The position numbers were made by a program, and so were the translations under genes. The notes under the pieces were generated by a model that saw nothing but the letters and a program-made list of their open reading frames with translations, had not been told where the DNA came from and did no database searches. A stretch of 64,000 nt of DNA from Streptomyces tagetis (GTDB lineage Bacteria > Actinomycetota > Actinomycetes > Streptomycetales > Streptomycetaceae): NCBI RefSeq assembly GCF_018069565.1, contig NZ_JAGPNL010000011.1, forward strand, positions 1 to 64,000, read 5' to 3'. Shown piece by piece: positions 26,013-33,970 of this stretch. The first letter of the stretch is position 1; every line of letters starts with the position of its first letter.

Positions 26013-26390
26013 ATGGCGAGCATGGACGACACACACGAGGGGGTCCCGCGCGTCGAGGTCACCGGCGCGGCGGCCGGACTGCTGCGGCGGCTGAGCGCGG
26101 CGCACGGTCCGCTGATGTTCCACCAGTCCGGCGGGTGCTGCGACGGCAGTGCGCCGATGTGCTATCCCGCCGGTGAGTTCCGTACCGGCGCCTCGGACGT
26201 CCTCCTCGCCGAGCTGGCGGTCGAGGGCGTCGGGGAGCCGGTGCCGTTCTGGATGTCGCGCAGTCAGTTCGAGGTGTGGAGCCATACGCGGCTGATCGTG
26301 GACGTGGTCCCGGGCCGGGGCAGCGGTTTCTCCCTGGAGGCGCCCGAGGGGGTGCGCTTCCTCATCCGCTCCCGGCTTCTCGGGACCTGA
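26013..26390 (+). CDS. DUF779-family protein
   Basis: A 125-residue protein with the DUF779 signature: GPLMFHQSGGCCDGSAPMCYP with three Cys, then FWMSRSQFEVWSHTRLIVDVV and a final SLEAPEGVRFLIRSR. In many bacteria the gene lies next to an aldehyde or alcohol dehydrogenase; none is adjacent here. The Cys cluster suggests metal or redox binding, which is inference. The start could also be the ATG at 26022. Neither has a strong ribosome-binding site. Confidence 0.75.
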   Translation: MASMDDTHEGVPRVEVTGAAAGLLRRLSAAHGPLMFHQSGGCCDGSAPMCYPAGEFRTGASDVLLAELAVEGVGEPVPFWMSRSQFEVWSHTRLIVDVVPGRGSGFSLEAPEGVRFLIRSRLLGT

Positions 26391-26429
26391 CGTCGCCCCC
26401 CCCTCGTGCGCCTGGCGGGGCCCCTCCCG

Positions 26430-26624
26430 TCAGGGCCGGAGGCTGCCGACGAGGTCGGCGGTGGCCGTGAGGCCGCTGTGGATGGTGGGGGCGATGCTGC
26501 TGCTCGCCAGGTAGAAGCCGAGCAGCAGGCAGACCAGGGCGTGCGAGATCTTCAGTCCTCCGTTGCGCAGGAAGATCACCGCAAGGACGAGCAGGAACAG
26601 CACCACCGAGATGGAAATGGCCAT
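26430..26624 (-). CDS. Two-helix small membrane protein
   Basis: A 64-residue protein with two membrane segments: ISVVLFLLVLAVIFLR and, after NGGLKI, SHALVCLLLGFYLASS, followed by a short outside tail. The ATG at 26624 has an excellent GGAGGAG site. Similar short membrane proteins occur in Streptomyces chromosomes and integrative plasmids, where relatives are linked to plasmid spread; no plasmid genes are nearby here, so no such role is claimed. Confidence 0.65.
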   Translation of the reverse strand: MAISISVVLFLLVLAVIFLRNGGLKISHALVCLLLGFYLASSSIAPTIHSGLTATADLVGSLRP

Positions 26625-26747
26625 CGTGAACCTCCTCCGCCACGTTCGCTTCGCGGCGTTCGGCCGCAAGTGTGGCGTAGCGGGGGGTTCGTCCGTGCGG
26701 CTCGGCTGTCCTCCGAACGTGTGGTGTCCGCACGTTCGAGTGCCCCC

Positions 26748-27821
26748 TCAGGGCGCGGGAAGGTCCGCGAGCGCGGCCAGCGCCTCGCGGTGGGCGCCCG
26801 CCGTGCCGTAGGCGAGGGAGTCGGCCTTGGCCCGCTTGAGGTAGAGGTGGGCCGGGTGTTCCCAGGTCATGCCGATGCCTCCGTGTAGTTGCAGCGCCTC
26901 CTCGGCGGCGTGGACGGCGGCCCCGCTCGCGTACGCCTGGGCGACGGCGACGGCCGTGTCGGTGTCCTCGCCGGTGGCGAGGGCGTCGGCGGCGCCTCGG
27001 GCGGCGGCGCGCAGATTGACGTTCTCCAGCCAGAGCCGGGCGAGCCGGTGTTTGACGGCCTGGAAGCCGCCGACCGGCCGGCCGAACTGGCGGCGCTCCT
27101 TCAAATAACGCACGGTCTCCTCCAACGACCAGGAGGCGAGCCCGAGTTGTTCGGAGGCGAGCAGTCCGGCCGCGGTCCCGAGGGCCCGGCGCACGGCGGG
27201 CCCGGACGCGCCGAGCCGCTCTCCGGGCGCACCCTCAAGGGTGAGCGTGGCGAGCGGCCGGGTCGGGTCCAGGCAGGTCAGCGGCGTCACGGTGACCGCG
27301 TCGGCGTCCACGGCGTACAGGGCGCCGTCGTCCGCGGGGACCAGCAGCAGGTCGGCGACGGTGGCATCCGCGACACCGGTCAGCTCGCCGTGCAGGGTGC
27401 CGCCGGAGAGCCGGGCGTGGGGGTGGGCGGCGCCGGGTCCCACGTGGAGCGGTACGGCCAGCGCCCCGGTGCGGCGGCCTGCCGCCAGCTCGGCGAGGAG
27501 GTCGCCGGCCTCGCAGGCGAGCAGCGCCTCGGTGGCCACGACGGCGCTGGTCAGGAAGGGCACGGGGGCCATGGCGCGGCCCAGCTCCTCCAGGACGACG
27601 GCGGCCTCGCGCGGGGAGGCGCCCTGTCCGCCCCGGTCCTCGGGGACCAGCAGCCCGGCCAGGGCCATGCCGTCGGCGAGCCGCCGCCACAGCGCGAGGT
27701 CGTGCGGCTCGGCCGTGTCGGCGCGCGCGATCACGCCGGCCACCTCGCAGTGGTCGTCGAGCAGGTCCCGGACGGCGGCGCGCAGCGCCTCCTCCTCCGC
27801 GGAGTAGAGCAGGTCGCTCAT
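26748..27821 (-). CDS. Acyl-CoA dehydrogenase, last gene of operon
   Basis: A 357-residue FAD-dependent acyl-CoA dehydrogenase. The N-terminal part has RRLADGMALAGLLVPEDRGG and the C-terminal domain RRQFGRPVGGFQAVKHRLA, EEALQLHGGIGMTWEHPAHLYLKR cut at its typical boundaries. Its middle domain is short and diverged, as in the second subunit of heteromeric actinobacterial enzymes. It overlaps the stop of the preceding dehydrogenase gene by 4 bases. I infer that the two form a heteromeric alpha2beta2 enzyme acting on branched or bulky acyl-CoA. Confidence 0.88.
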   Translation of the reverse strand: MSDLLYSAEEEALRAAVRDLLDDHCEVAGVIARADTAEPHDLALWRRLADGMALAGLLVPEDRGGQGASPREAAVVLEELGRAMAPVPFLTSAVVATEALLACEAGDLLAELAAGRRTGALAVPLHVGPGAAHPHARLSGGTLHGELTGVADATVADLLLVPADDGALYAVDADAVTVTPLTCLDPTRPLATLTLEGAPGERLGASGPAVRRALGTAAGLLASEQLGLASWSLEETVRYLKERRQFGRPVGGFQAVKHRLARLWLENVNLRAAARGAADALATGEDTDTAVAVAQAYASGAAVHAAEEALQLHGGIGMTWEHPAHLYLKRAKADSLAYGTAGAHREALAALADLPAP

Positions 27822-28999
27822 CGGGCCAGGTCCTTCCAGGCGGCGTCCTTGTCGGTACGGGGTTCGGCGGGCAGGCCGAGGACGCGTTCGGCGACGATGT
27901 TGAGCAGGATCTCGCTGGTGCCGCCCTCGATGCTGTTGCCCTTGGAGCGCAGGTAGCGGTAGCCGGCCTCGCGGCCGGTGAAGTCCACCAGTTCGGGACG
28001 GCGCATGGTCCAGTCGTCGTACAACAGGCCCTCGGCCCCGAGGAGTTCGACTTCCAGGCCGCTGATCTCCTGGTTGAGGCGGGCGAAGCCGAGCTTCATG
28101 GCGGCACCCTCGGGGCCGGGCCGGCCCGTGGCGAGGCCCTGGCTGAGCCGTTCGGCGGCGAGCCGGGCGACCTCCGCCTCGACCCAGAGGCCGAGCAGCC
28201 GCTGGTGCAGGTCGTGGGTGCGCAGGCCGGGGCGTTCGCGCCAGGTCCGGGCGACCGGGCCGATCATGCCGCCCTCGCGGGGCAGCCGGGTGCCGCCGAT
28301 GGCGACGCGCTCGTTCTCCAGCGTGGTCCGGGCGACCCGCCAGCCGTCGCCGGCGGCGCCCAGGCGGCGGGAGTCGGGGATGCGGACGCCGGTGAGGAAG
28401 ACCTCGTTGAACTCGGCCTCGCCGGTGATCTGGCGCAGCGGCCGGACCTCGACGCCGGGGTCGGTCATGTCGCAGAGGAAGTAGGTGATGCCCTGGTGCT
28501 TGGGCGCGTCCGGGTCGGTGCGGGCGAGGAGGATGGCCCAGTGGGCGAGGTGGGCGCTGGAGGTCCACACCTTCTGCCCGTCGACGATCCAGTCGTCGCC
28601 CTGCCGGAGGGCCCGGGTGCCGAGGGCGGCCAGGTCGGAGCCGGCGCCGGGTTCGGAGAAGAGCTGGCACCAGACCTCCTCGCCGGTCCACAGCGGGCGC
28701 AGGAAGCGCCGCTTCTGCTCCTCGGTGCCGTGGCGCAGGATGGTCGGGGCGGCCATGCCGAGGCCGATGCCGATGCGCCGGGGGTCGTTGTCGGGGGCGC
28801 CGGCGGCGGCGAGTCCGGCGTCGACGACGCTCTGGAGGGTGCGGGGGGCGCCGAGGCCGCCGAGGCCGTCGGGGAAGTGCACCCAGGCGAGCCCGGCGTC
28901 GAAGCGGGCCCGCAGGAACTCCCGTCGGCCGGTGGTGCGCGGCGGGTGGGCGGCGAGCAGGGCTGCGGTGCGGCGGCGCAGGTCGTCGGCGTCGGTCAT
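27818..28999 (-). CDS. Acyl-CoA dehydrogenase
   Basis: A 393-residue flavoprotein with the full domain set: VHFPDGLGGLGAP, the FAD-binding WCQLFSEPGAGSDLA and VDGQKVWTSSAHLAHW segments, and a C-terminal RYLRSKGNSIEGGTSEILLNI. It catalyses alpha,beta-desaturation of an acyl-CoA. Its start overlaps the quinone reductase stop, and its stop overlaps the next dehydrogenase start, so the three are one tightly coupled unit. The C-terminal GGTSEILLN motif is the usual one for steroid or branched-chain type enzymes. Confidence 0.92.
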   Translation of the reverse strand: MTDADDLRRRTAALLAAHPPRTTGRREFLRARFDAGLAWVHFPDGLGGLGAPRTLQSVVDAGLAAAGAPDNDPRRIGIGLGMAAPTILRHGTEEQKRRFLRPLWTGEEVWCQLFSEPGAGSDLAALGTRALRQGDDWIVDGQKVWTSSAHLAHWAILLARTDPDAPKHQGITYFLCDMTDPGVEVRPLRQITGEAEFNEVFLTGVRIPDSRRLGAAGDGWRVARTTLENERVAIGGTRLPREGGMIGPVARTWRERPGLRTHDLHQRLLGLWVEAEVARLAAERLSQGLATGRPGPEGAAMKLGFARLNQEISGLEVELLGAEGLLYDDWTMRRPELVDFTGREAGYRYLRSKGNSIEGGTSEILLNIVAERVLGLPAEPRTDKDAAWKDLAR

Positions 29000-29967
29000 G
29001 CGGCGGTCTCCTGTCCGGGGAGGACGGCCACCCGGCCGGTGGTGGTGCCGTCGGCGACCCGCTGGACGGCCGCGGCGGCCTCGTCGAGCGGCACCCGCTC
29101 GCTGACCAGCGGTCTGATCGCGCCGCGGGCGGCCAGTTCGGTGAGCCGGTCGTGGCACTCGCGGACCAGGCCGGGGTTCTTGGCGTTGTACAGGCCCCAG
29201 TGCAGTCCGAGGACGGCGTAGTTCTTGACCAGGGCGTGGTGGAGGGCGGGGCGCGGGACGGTGCCGCTCGCGAAGCCGACGACCACGATCCGTCCCTCGA
29301 AGGCGACGGCCTTGGCGGACTGGGTGTAGGCGTCGCCGCCGACCGGGTCGTAGACCACGTCCGCGCCCCGGCCGCCGGTGGCGTCCTTGACGGCGGCGAC
29401 GACGTTCTCCGTGCGCCGGTCGATCACGAGGTCGCAGCCGAGTCCGTCGGCGACGGCGGCCTTCTCGGCGCCGCCGACGACGCCGATGACGGTCGCGCCG
29501 GCGGCCTTGCCGAGCTGGACGGCGGCGCTGCCGACCCCGCCGGCGGCGGCGTGCACGAGCAGGGTCTCGCCGGCCTCCAGGCGGGCCCGGCGGTGCAGGC
29601 CGAACCAGCCGGTCTGGTAGCCGATGTGGAGCGCGGCGGCCTCGGCGTCGTCCAGGCAGTCCGGCGCGTCCAGCAGGGCGGCGGCGTCGGCGAGCGTGTA
29701 CGCGGCGAAGCCGCCGTGCGGCAGCGCCGGGGTGGCGAGGACGCGGCGGCCGTCCTCGGTCTCGCCGCAGACCTCGACCCCGGGGGTGAAGGGCAGCGGG
29801 GGCCTGACCTGGTACTCGCCCCGGCAGAGCAGGGCGTCGGGGAAGTTGACGTTCGCGGCGCGGACCCTCAGCAGGACCTGGCCGTCGGCGGGGACGGGCC
29901 GCGCCACCTCCGCGAGCCGCATCACCTCGCTCGGCTCGCCGTTCTCGTGCACCTGCCATGCCTGCAT
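28996..29967 (-). CDS. NADPH:quinone oxidoreductase, zinc-independent MDR family
   Basis: A 323-residue medium-chain reductase with RVRAANVNFPDALLCRG, PFTPGVEVCGE, and the nucleotide motif VHAAAGGVGSAAVQLGKAAG. No structural or catalytic zinc ligands are seen, so it belongs to the quinone oxidoreductase group. The ATG at 29967 follows GGAGG with good spacing; an upstream ATG at 29979 is weaker. First gene of an operon with two acyl-CoA dehydrogenases. An AAGCG dyad lies 42 bp upstream of the start. Confidence 0.9.
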   Translation of the reverse strand: MQAWQVHENGEPSEVMRLAEVARPVPADGQVLLRVRAANVNFPDALLCRGEYQVRPPLPFTPGVEVCGETEDGRRVLATPALPHGGFAAYTLADAAALLDAPDCLDDAEAAALHIGYQTGWFGLHRRARLEAGETLLVHAAAGGVGSAAVQLGKAAGATVIGVVGGAEKAAVADGLGCDLVIDRRTENVVAAVKDATGGRGADVVYDPVGGDAYTQSAKAVAFEGRIVVVGFASGTVPRPALHHALVKNYAVLGLHWGLYNAKNPGLVRECHDRLTELAARGAIRPLVSERVPLDEAAAAVQRVADGTTTGRVAVLPGQETAA

Positions 29968-30008
29968 GCGGGCCTCCACGCGACCGTCGGACGGGATGAC
30001 GGCATACT

Positions 30009-30020
30009 AAGCGGTCGCTT
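30009..30020. promoter_or_regulatory. TetR-type dyad before the quinone reductase operon
   Basis: AAGCG-GT-CGCTT, two perfect 5-bp arms, in the promoter position 42 bp upstream of the operon start. Similar AAGCG/CGCTT dyads are bound by TetR regulators of fatty-acid genes in actinobacteria. No tetR gene is adjacent. Confidence 0.45.
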
Positions 30021-30133
30021 GCCGCCGGGGGAACAGCCACGGCGTGCCCCTTGCCCCTTGCCGCCCCGCCCCCCGCCCCCTGCCCCGTCACCGCTCCCGG
30101 CACGTACGGCTCACCCGTGACGGCGGCCCGCCG

Positions 30134-30706
30134 TCACGAGCCCGTCGGCCGCGCCCTCACGTGCATGCGCTCCCCCTGCGGACCGAAGAGGCTGAGGAAC
30201 TCCGCCGGCCCCTCCCCCGTCGAGCCGAACCAGTGCGGCACCCGGGTGTCGAACTCGACGGCCTCCCCCGCCGTCAGCACCATGTCGTGGGTGCCGAGGA
30301 CCAGGCGGAGCCGGCCGGAGAGGACGTAGAGCCATTCGTACCCCTCGTGGGTGCGGGGGTCGGGCTCCTGGCGGCGCCGGGGTTCGAGGACCTTGAACGC
30401 CTGGAGTCCGCCCGGCTGGCGGGTCAGCGGCCAGTAGGTGCGCCCGTGGCGCACGATCGGCTTGGACCGCACCCGGGGGTCGCCGACCGGCGGGGCGCCG
30501 ACCAGCTCGTCCAGCGGCACCTGGTGGGCGCGGGCGATGGGCAGCAGCAGCTCCAGGCTCGGTCTGCGCAGCCCCGACTCCAGCCGGGAGAGGGTGCTGA
30601 CGGAGATGCCGGTCGCCTCGGAGAGCGCGGCGAGGGTCACCTGCCGTTCCTTGCGCACCTGGCGCAGCCTCGGTCCGACCCCCGCGAGCACCTCGTCCGC
30701 CGTCAT
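30134..30706 (-). CDS. XRE-family regulator with C-terminal cupin
   Basis: A 190-residue regulator. The N-terminal helix-turn-helix (about residues 12-67) includes LAALSEATGISVSTLSRLE and RRPSLELLLPIARA. The C-terminal cupin (about 110-180) has GYEWLYVLSGRLRLVLG and FDTRVPHWFG, a small-molecule sensing barrel. The family regulates sulfur, amino-acid or stress genes. It is divergent from the thioredoxin-reductase-like gene at 30784, and an inverted repeat overlaps its start codon, consistent with self-repression and control of the neighbour. Confidence 0.88.
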   Translation of the reverse strand: MTADEVLAGVGPRLRQVRKERQVTLAALSEATGISVSTLSRLESGLRRPSLELLLPIARAHQVPLDELVGAPPVGDPRVRSKPIVRHGRTYWPLTRQPGGLQAFKVLEPRRRQEPDPRTHEGYEWLYVLSGRLRLVLGTHDMVLTAGEAVEFDTRVPHWFGSTGEGPAEFLSLFGPQGERMHVRARPTGS

Positions 30707-30734
30707 GCGTTTATTGCAGAACCGGCAAACGCAT
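30705..30734. promoter_or_regulatory. Operator-like inverted repeat over the XRE-cupin start
   Basis: ATGCGTTT at 30705-30712 and AAACGCAT at 30727-30734 are perfect 8-bp arms, with TTGC/GCAA inside. The left arm contains the start codon of the XRE-cupin gene and the site lies 50 bp before the divergent reductase gene, so one bound dimer could control both. Confidence 0.6.
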
Positions 30735-30783
30735 TTGTCAACCCGGCAGGCCCCGGGCGACCGTGGCGGCGGAGGTGGTCGCC

Positions 30784-31872
30784 ATGACCCGGAGCAACGG
30801 ACGGCGCGACGCGACACACGCGACGCACACCACACACACCACCCACACGACGCACGCGACACACGCGACACACGCGACAAGCACCGACGCCTACGAGGTG
30901 GTCGTCGTCGGAGGCGGCGCGGCGGGCCTGTCGGCCGCGCTGGTCCTCGGCCGGTCGCGCCGGAGCGTGCTCGTCGTCGACGCGGGCGAGCCGCGCAACG
31001 CGCCCTCGGACCACATGCAGGGCTATCTGACCCGGGACGGCATGCCGCCCGCCGATTTCCTGGCGCTCGGCCGCGCGGAGATCGCCCGGTACGGCGTCGG
31101 GCTGGTCCACGACCGCGCGGTGGACGTCGTACGGGACGGGGACTTCGCGGTGAGGCTGGCCGGGGGCCGTACCGTGCGCGCCCGGCGGCTGATCGTCGCC
31201 ACGGGGCTGCGGGACGAGCTGCCCGGCGTGCCCGGGGTGGCCGCGCGGTTCGGCCGGGACGTGCTGCACTGCCCGTTCTGCCACGGCTGGGAGGTGCGCG
31301 ACGGGGCCTTCGGGGTGCTCGCCACCGGCCCGCTCGCCGTGCACCAGGCGCTGATGGTCTCCGGCTGGTCGGACGACGTGGTCCTCTTCGCGCACACGCT
31401 CCCCGGCGGGGAGCCGTCCGCCACGGACCTGCGGCGGCTCGCCGCGGCAGGTGTCGAGGTGGTGCGCGGCGAGGTCACCGGTCTGCGCGTCGAGGACGAC
31501 CGGCTCACCGGCGTCCGGCTGGCGGACGGCTCGGTGCGCGACCGGACGGCGCTCTTCGTCGCCCCGCGCGCGGTGCCCGGCACCGGCCTGCTGGAGCGGC
31601 TCGGCGCCGAAGCGCACGAGACCCCGAACGGCACCTACCCGGTGGTCGACGCGACGGGCCGGACCAGCGTGCCCGGCGTGTGGGCGGCGGGCAACGCGAC
31701 CGGCTTCGCCGAGCAGGTCGTCAACGCGGCCGGCGCCGGCCACCGGGCCGCCGCGGCGGTCGTCGGCGACCTGATCATGTCCGGGGTCGACGCGGCCCTC
31801 GCCCGGCAGGACGCGGACCTCGCCCGGCAGGACGCGGACCTCGCCGGGCAGGAGGCGGCGCAGCGGGTGTGA
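30784..31872 (+). CDS. Thioredoxin-reductase-like FAD/NAD(P) oxidoreductase
   Basis: A 362-residue flavoprotein. After a 9-bp tandem repeat encoding Thr-His-Ala/Thr triplets (residues about 11-33), the FAD motif VVVGGGAAGLSAALVLG begins. A redox pair CPFCHGWEV stands where thioredoxin reductases have CxxC, and the C-terminal FAD motif is VPGVWAAGNATGF. The class is common in actinobacteria and partners are unknown. The ATG at 30784 follows GGAGGTGG. The C-terminus ends in a second repeat, DADLARQ. It is divergent from the XRE-cupin gene, probably its regulator. Confidence 0.85.
   Translation: MTRSNGRRDATHATHTTHTTHTTHATHATHATSTDAYEVVVVGGGAAGLSAALVLGRSRRSVLVVDAGEPRNAPSDHMQGYLTRDGMPPADFLALGRAEIARYGVGLVHDRAVDVVRDGDFAVRLAGGRTVRARRLIVATGLRDELPGVPGVAARFGRDVLHCPFCHGWEVRDGAFGVLATGPLAVHQALMVSGWSDDVVLFAHTLPGGEPSATDLRRLAAAGVEVVRGEVTGLRVEDDRLTGVRLADGSVRDRTALFVAPRAVPGTGLLERLGAEAHETPNGTYPVVDATGRTSVPGVWAAGNATGFAEQVVNAAGAGHRAAAAVVGDLIMSGVDAALARQDADLARQDADLAGQEAAQRV
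30814..30880 (+). repeat. 9-bp tandem repeat encoding a Thr/His tract
   Basis: About seven units of ACACACGCG or a close variant produce a (Thr-His-Ala/Thr)n segment with eight His residues at the N-terminus of the flavoprotein. Such tracts arise and vary by slippage and could bind metal. Confidence 0.8.
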
Positions 31873-31901
31873 GGCGGCCCGCTCCGGTGCACCATGGCAG
31901 C

Positions 31902-33440
31902 ATGCTGCTCGCCCGGCTGGCCCAGGTGTCCCGGGAGGTCGCCGCCACCTCGGCGCGGTCCCGGAAGACCGCCCTGCTCGCGGAGTTGTTCCGGGAGGCG
32001 GAGCCGGCCGACGTGCCGGTCGTCATCCCGTACCTCGCCGGGCGGCTGCCGCAGGGACGCATCGGGGTCGGCTGGAAGGTGCTGGGCCGGCCGGTCGCCC
32101 CGGCCGGTTCCCCGTCGCTGACCGTGCGCGAGGTGGACGAGCGGCTCACCCGCCTCGCCGCGGTCTCCGGCACGGGCTCGCAGGCCGAACGGACCCGGCA
32201 GGCCGGCGAGCTGCTGGCCGCCGCCACCGCCGACGAACAGCGCTTCCTGCTCGGGCTGCTGACCGGCGAGGTCCGCCAGGGCGCGCTGGACGCCGCCGCC
32301 GTCGAGGGGCTCGCGGCGGCGACCGGGGCGCCCCCGGCGGACGTGCGGCGGGCGGTGATGCTCGCGGGCTCGCTCCAGACGGTGGCCGGGGCGCTGCTCG
32401 CCGAGGGGCCCGCCGCGCTGGAGGGGTTCCGGCTCACCGTCGGGCGGCCCGTGCTGCCGATGCTCGCGCACAGCGCCTCCTCGGTCGCCGAGGCGGTGGG
32501 CAGGCTGGGCGCCGCGGCGGTCGAGGAGAAGCTGGACGGCATCCGCGTCCAGGTGCACCGCGACGGCGGCACGGTACGGGTGCACACGCGCACGCTGGAC
32601 GACATCACCGGCCGGCTGCCCGAGGTGGCCGAGGCGGCCCGGGGCCTGCCGGGCGGGCGGTTCATCCTGGACGGCGAGGCGATCTCCCTCGACGCGGACG
32701 GGCGGCCCCGCTCGTTCCAGGAGACGGCCGGGCGGGTCGGCTCGCGCACCGACGTGGCCACCGCGGCCCGGTCGCTCCCCGTCTCGGTGGTCTTCTTCGA
32801 CGCGCTCTCGGTGGACGGCCGGGACCTGCTCGACCTGCCGCTGGCCCGGCGGCACGCGGAGCTGGCCAGGCTGGTGCCGGAGCCGATGCGGGTGCGGCGC
32901 GTGGTGGTGCCGGGGCCCGGGGAGACGGCGGTGGCCGAGGCGTTCCTCGCCGAGACGCTGGCGCGCGGCCACGAGGGCGTCGTGGTCAAGGCGCTCGACG
33001 CCGCGTACAGCGCGGGCCGGCGCGGCGCGGCCTGGCTGAAGGTGAAACCCGTGCACACGCTGGACCTGGTGGTGCTGGCCGCCGAGTGGGGCCACGGCCG
33101 GCGCACCGGCCTGCTCTCCAACCTGCACCTGGGGGCGCGCGCCGCCGACGGCTCGTTCGTGATGCTCGGCAAGACCTTCAAGGGCATGACGGACCGGATG
33201 CTGACCTGGCAGACCCGGCGGCTGCGCGAGCTGGCGGTCGCCGAGTCCGGGCACGTGGTGACGGTGCGCCCGGAGCTGGTCGTCGAGATCGCCTACGACG
33301 GGCTCCAGCGCTCCTCGCGCTATCCGGCCGGCGTCACGCTGCGCTTCGCCCGGGTGCTGCGCTACCGCGAGGACAAGCGCCCCGAGGAGGCGGACACGGT
33401 GGCGGCCCTGCTCGCCGCCCATCCGGGGGCCGCCCCGTGA
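31902..33440 (+). CDS. ATP-dependent DNA ligase
   Basis: A 512-residue ligase that seals nicks using ATP. An N-terminal helical domain (residues 1-200, RSRKTALLAELFREA) is followed by the nucleotidyltransferase domain with the AMP-accepting lysine in VEEKLDGIRVQVH, then FILDGEAISL, VVFFDALSVDG, GHEGVVVKALDAAY and WLKVKPVHTLDLV (motifs III to V). A C-terminal OB domain has LGKTFKGMTD. It resembles the archaeal/LigB-type group kept by actinomycetes in addition to NAD-dependent LigA. Coupled by a GTGA overlap to the Nudix gene, it probably works in repair. Confidence 0.93.
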   Translation: MLLARLAQVSREVAATSARSRKTALLAELFREAEPADVPVVIPYLAGRLPQGRIGVGWKVLGRPVAPAGSPSLTVREVDERLTRLAAVSGTGSQAERTRQAGELLAAATADEQRFLLGLLTGEVRQGALDAAAVEGLAAATGAPPADVRRAVMLAGSLQTVAGALLAEGPAALEGFRLTVGRPVLPMLAHSASSVAEAVGRLGAAAVEEKLDGIRVQVHRDGGTVRVHTRTLDDITGRLPEVAEAARGLPGGRFILDGEAISLDADGRPRSFQETAGRVGSRTDVATAARSLPVSVVFFDALSVDGRDLLDLPLARRHAELARLVPEPMRVRRVVVPGPGETAVAEAFLAETLARGHEGVVVKALDAAYSAGRRGAAWLKVKPVHTLDLVVLAAEWGHGRRTGLLSNLHLGARAADGSFVMLGKTFKGMTDRMLTWQTRRLRELAVAESGHVVTVRPELVVEIAYDGLQRSSRYPAGVTLRFARVLRYREDKRPEEADTVAALLAAHPGAAP

Positions 33441-33895
33441 GGCGCAGCGCGGGCCTGTTGCTCTTCCGCCGGTCCGGCGCCGGGACGGAGGTGCTCCTCG
33501 GGCACATGGGCGGCCCCTTCCACGCGCGCCGCGGGGCGGGTTCGTGGACGCTGCCGAAGGGCGAGTACGCGGCGGACGAGACGGCCTGGGAGGCGGCGCG
33601 GCGGGAGTTCGCGGAGGAGCTGGGGCTGGCGCCGCCGGAGGGCGAGGCCGTGCCGCTGGGCGAGGTCCAGCAGGCGGGCGGCAAGACGGTGACGGCGTGG
33701 GCCGTCGAGGCGGACCTCGATCCGGCGGCGGTGGTGCCCGGCACCTTCCGCATGGAGTGGCCGCCGCGGTCGGGACGGACGGCGCGGTTCCCGGAGCTGG
33801 ACCGGGTGGCGTGGTTCACGCTCGACGCGGCCCGCGAGGTGATCGTGCCGGCGCAGCGGGCGTTTCTCGACCGGCTCCGCGAGCACTCGCACTGA
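33437..33895 (+). CDS. Nudix hydrolase
   Basis: A 152-residue Nudix protein. The Nudix box is complete: GEYAADETAWEAARREFAEELGL, matching GX5EX7REUXEEXGU, so hydrolysis of a nucleoside diphosphate-linked substrate is expected. Preceding residues SAGLLLFRR and WTLPKG are typical. The GTG start overlaps the DNA ligase stop by 4 bases. The pairing suggests cleansing of damaged nucleotides or removal of adenylylated products during repair; the substrate is unknown. Confidence 0.9.
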   Translation: MRRSAGLLLFRRSGAGTEVLLGHMGGPFHARRGAGSWTLPKGEYAADETAWEAARREFAEELGLAPPEGEAVPLGEVQQAGGKTVTAWAVEADLDPAAVVPGTFRMEWPPRSGRTARFPELDRVAWFTLDAAREVIVPAQRAFLDRLREHSH

Positions 33896-33970
33896 CAGGC
33901 CCGTCCGCGTTGCGGCACGCACCGGTGCGGGCCAAGGTCGAAGCACGAGTCCGCACCGAGGAGGCCGGCC

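Noticed and set aside
26430..26624. Small membrane protein as sign of an integrated plasmid
   Set aside because: No integrase, replication or transfer genes and no att-like repeats were found around it.
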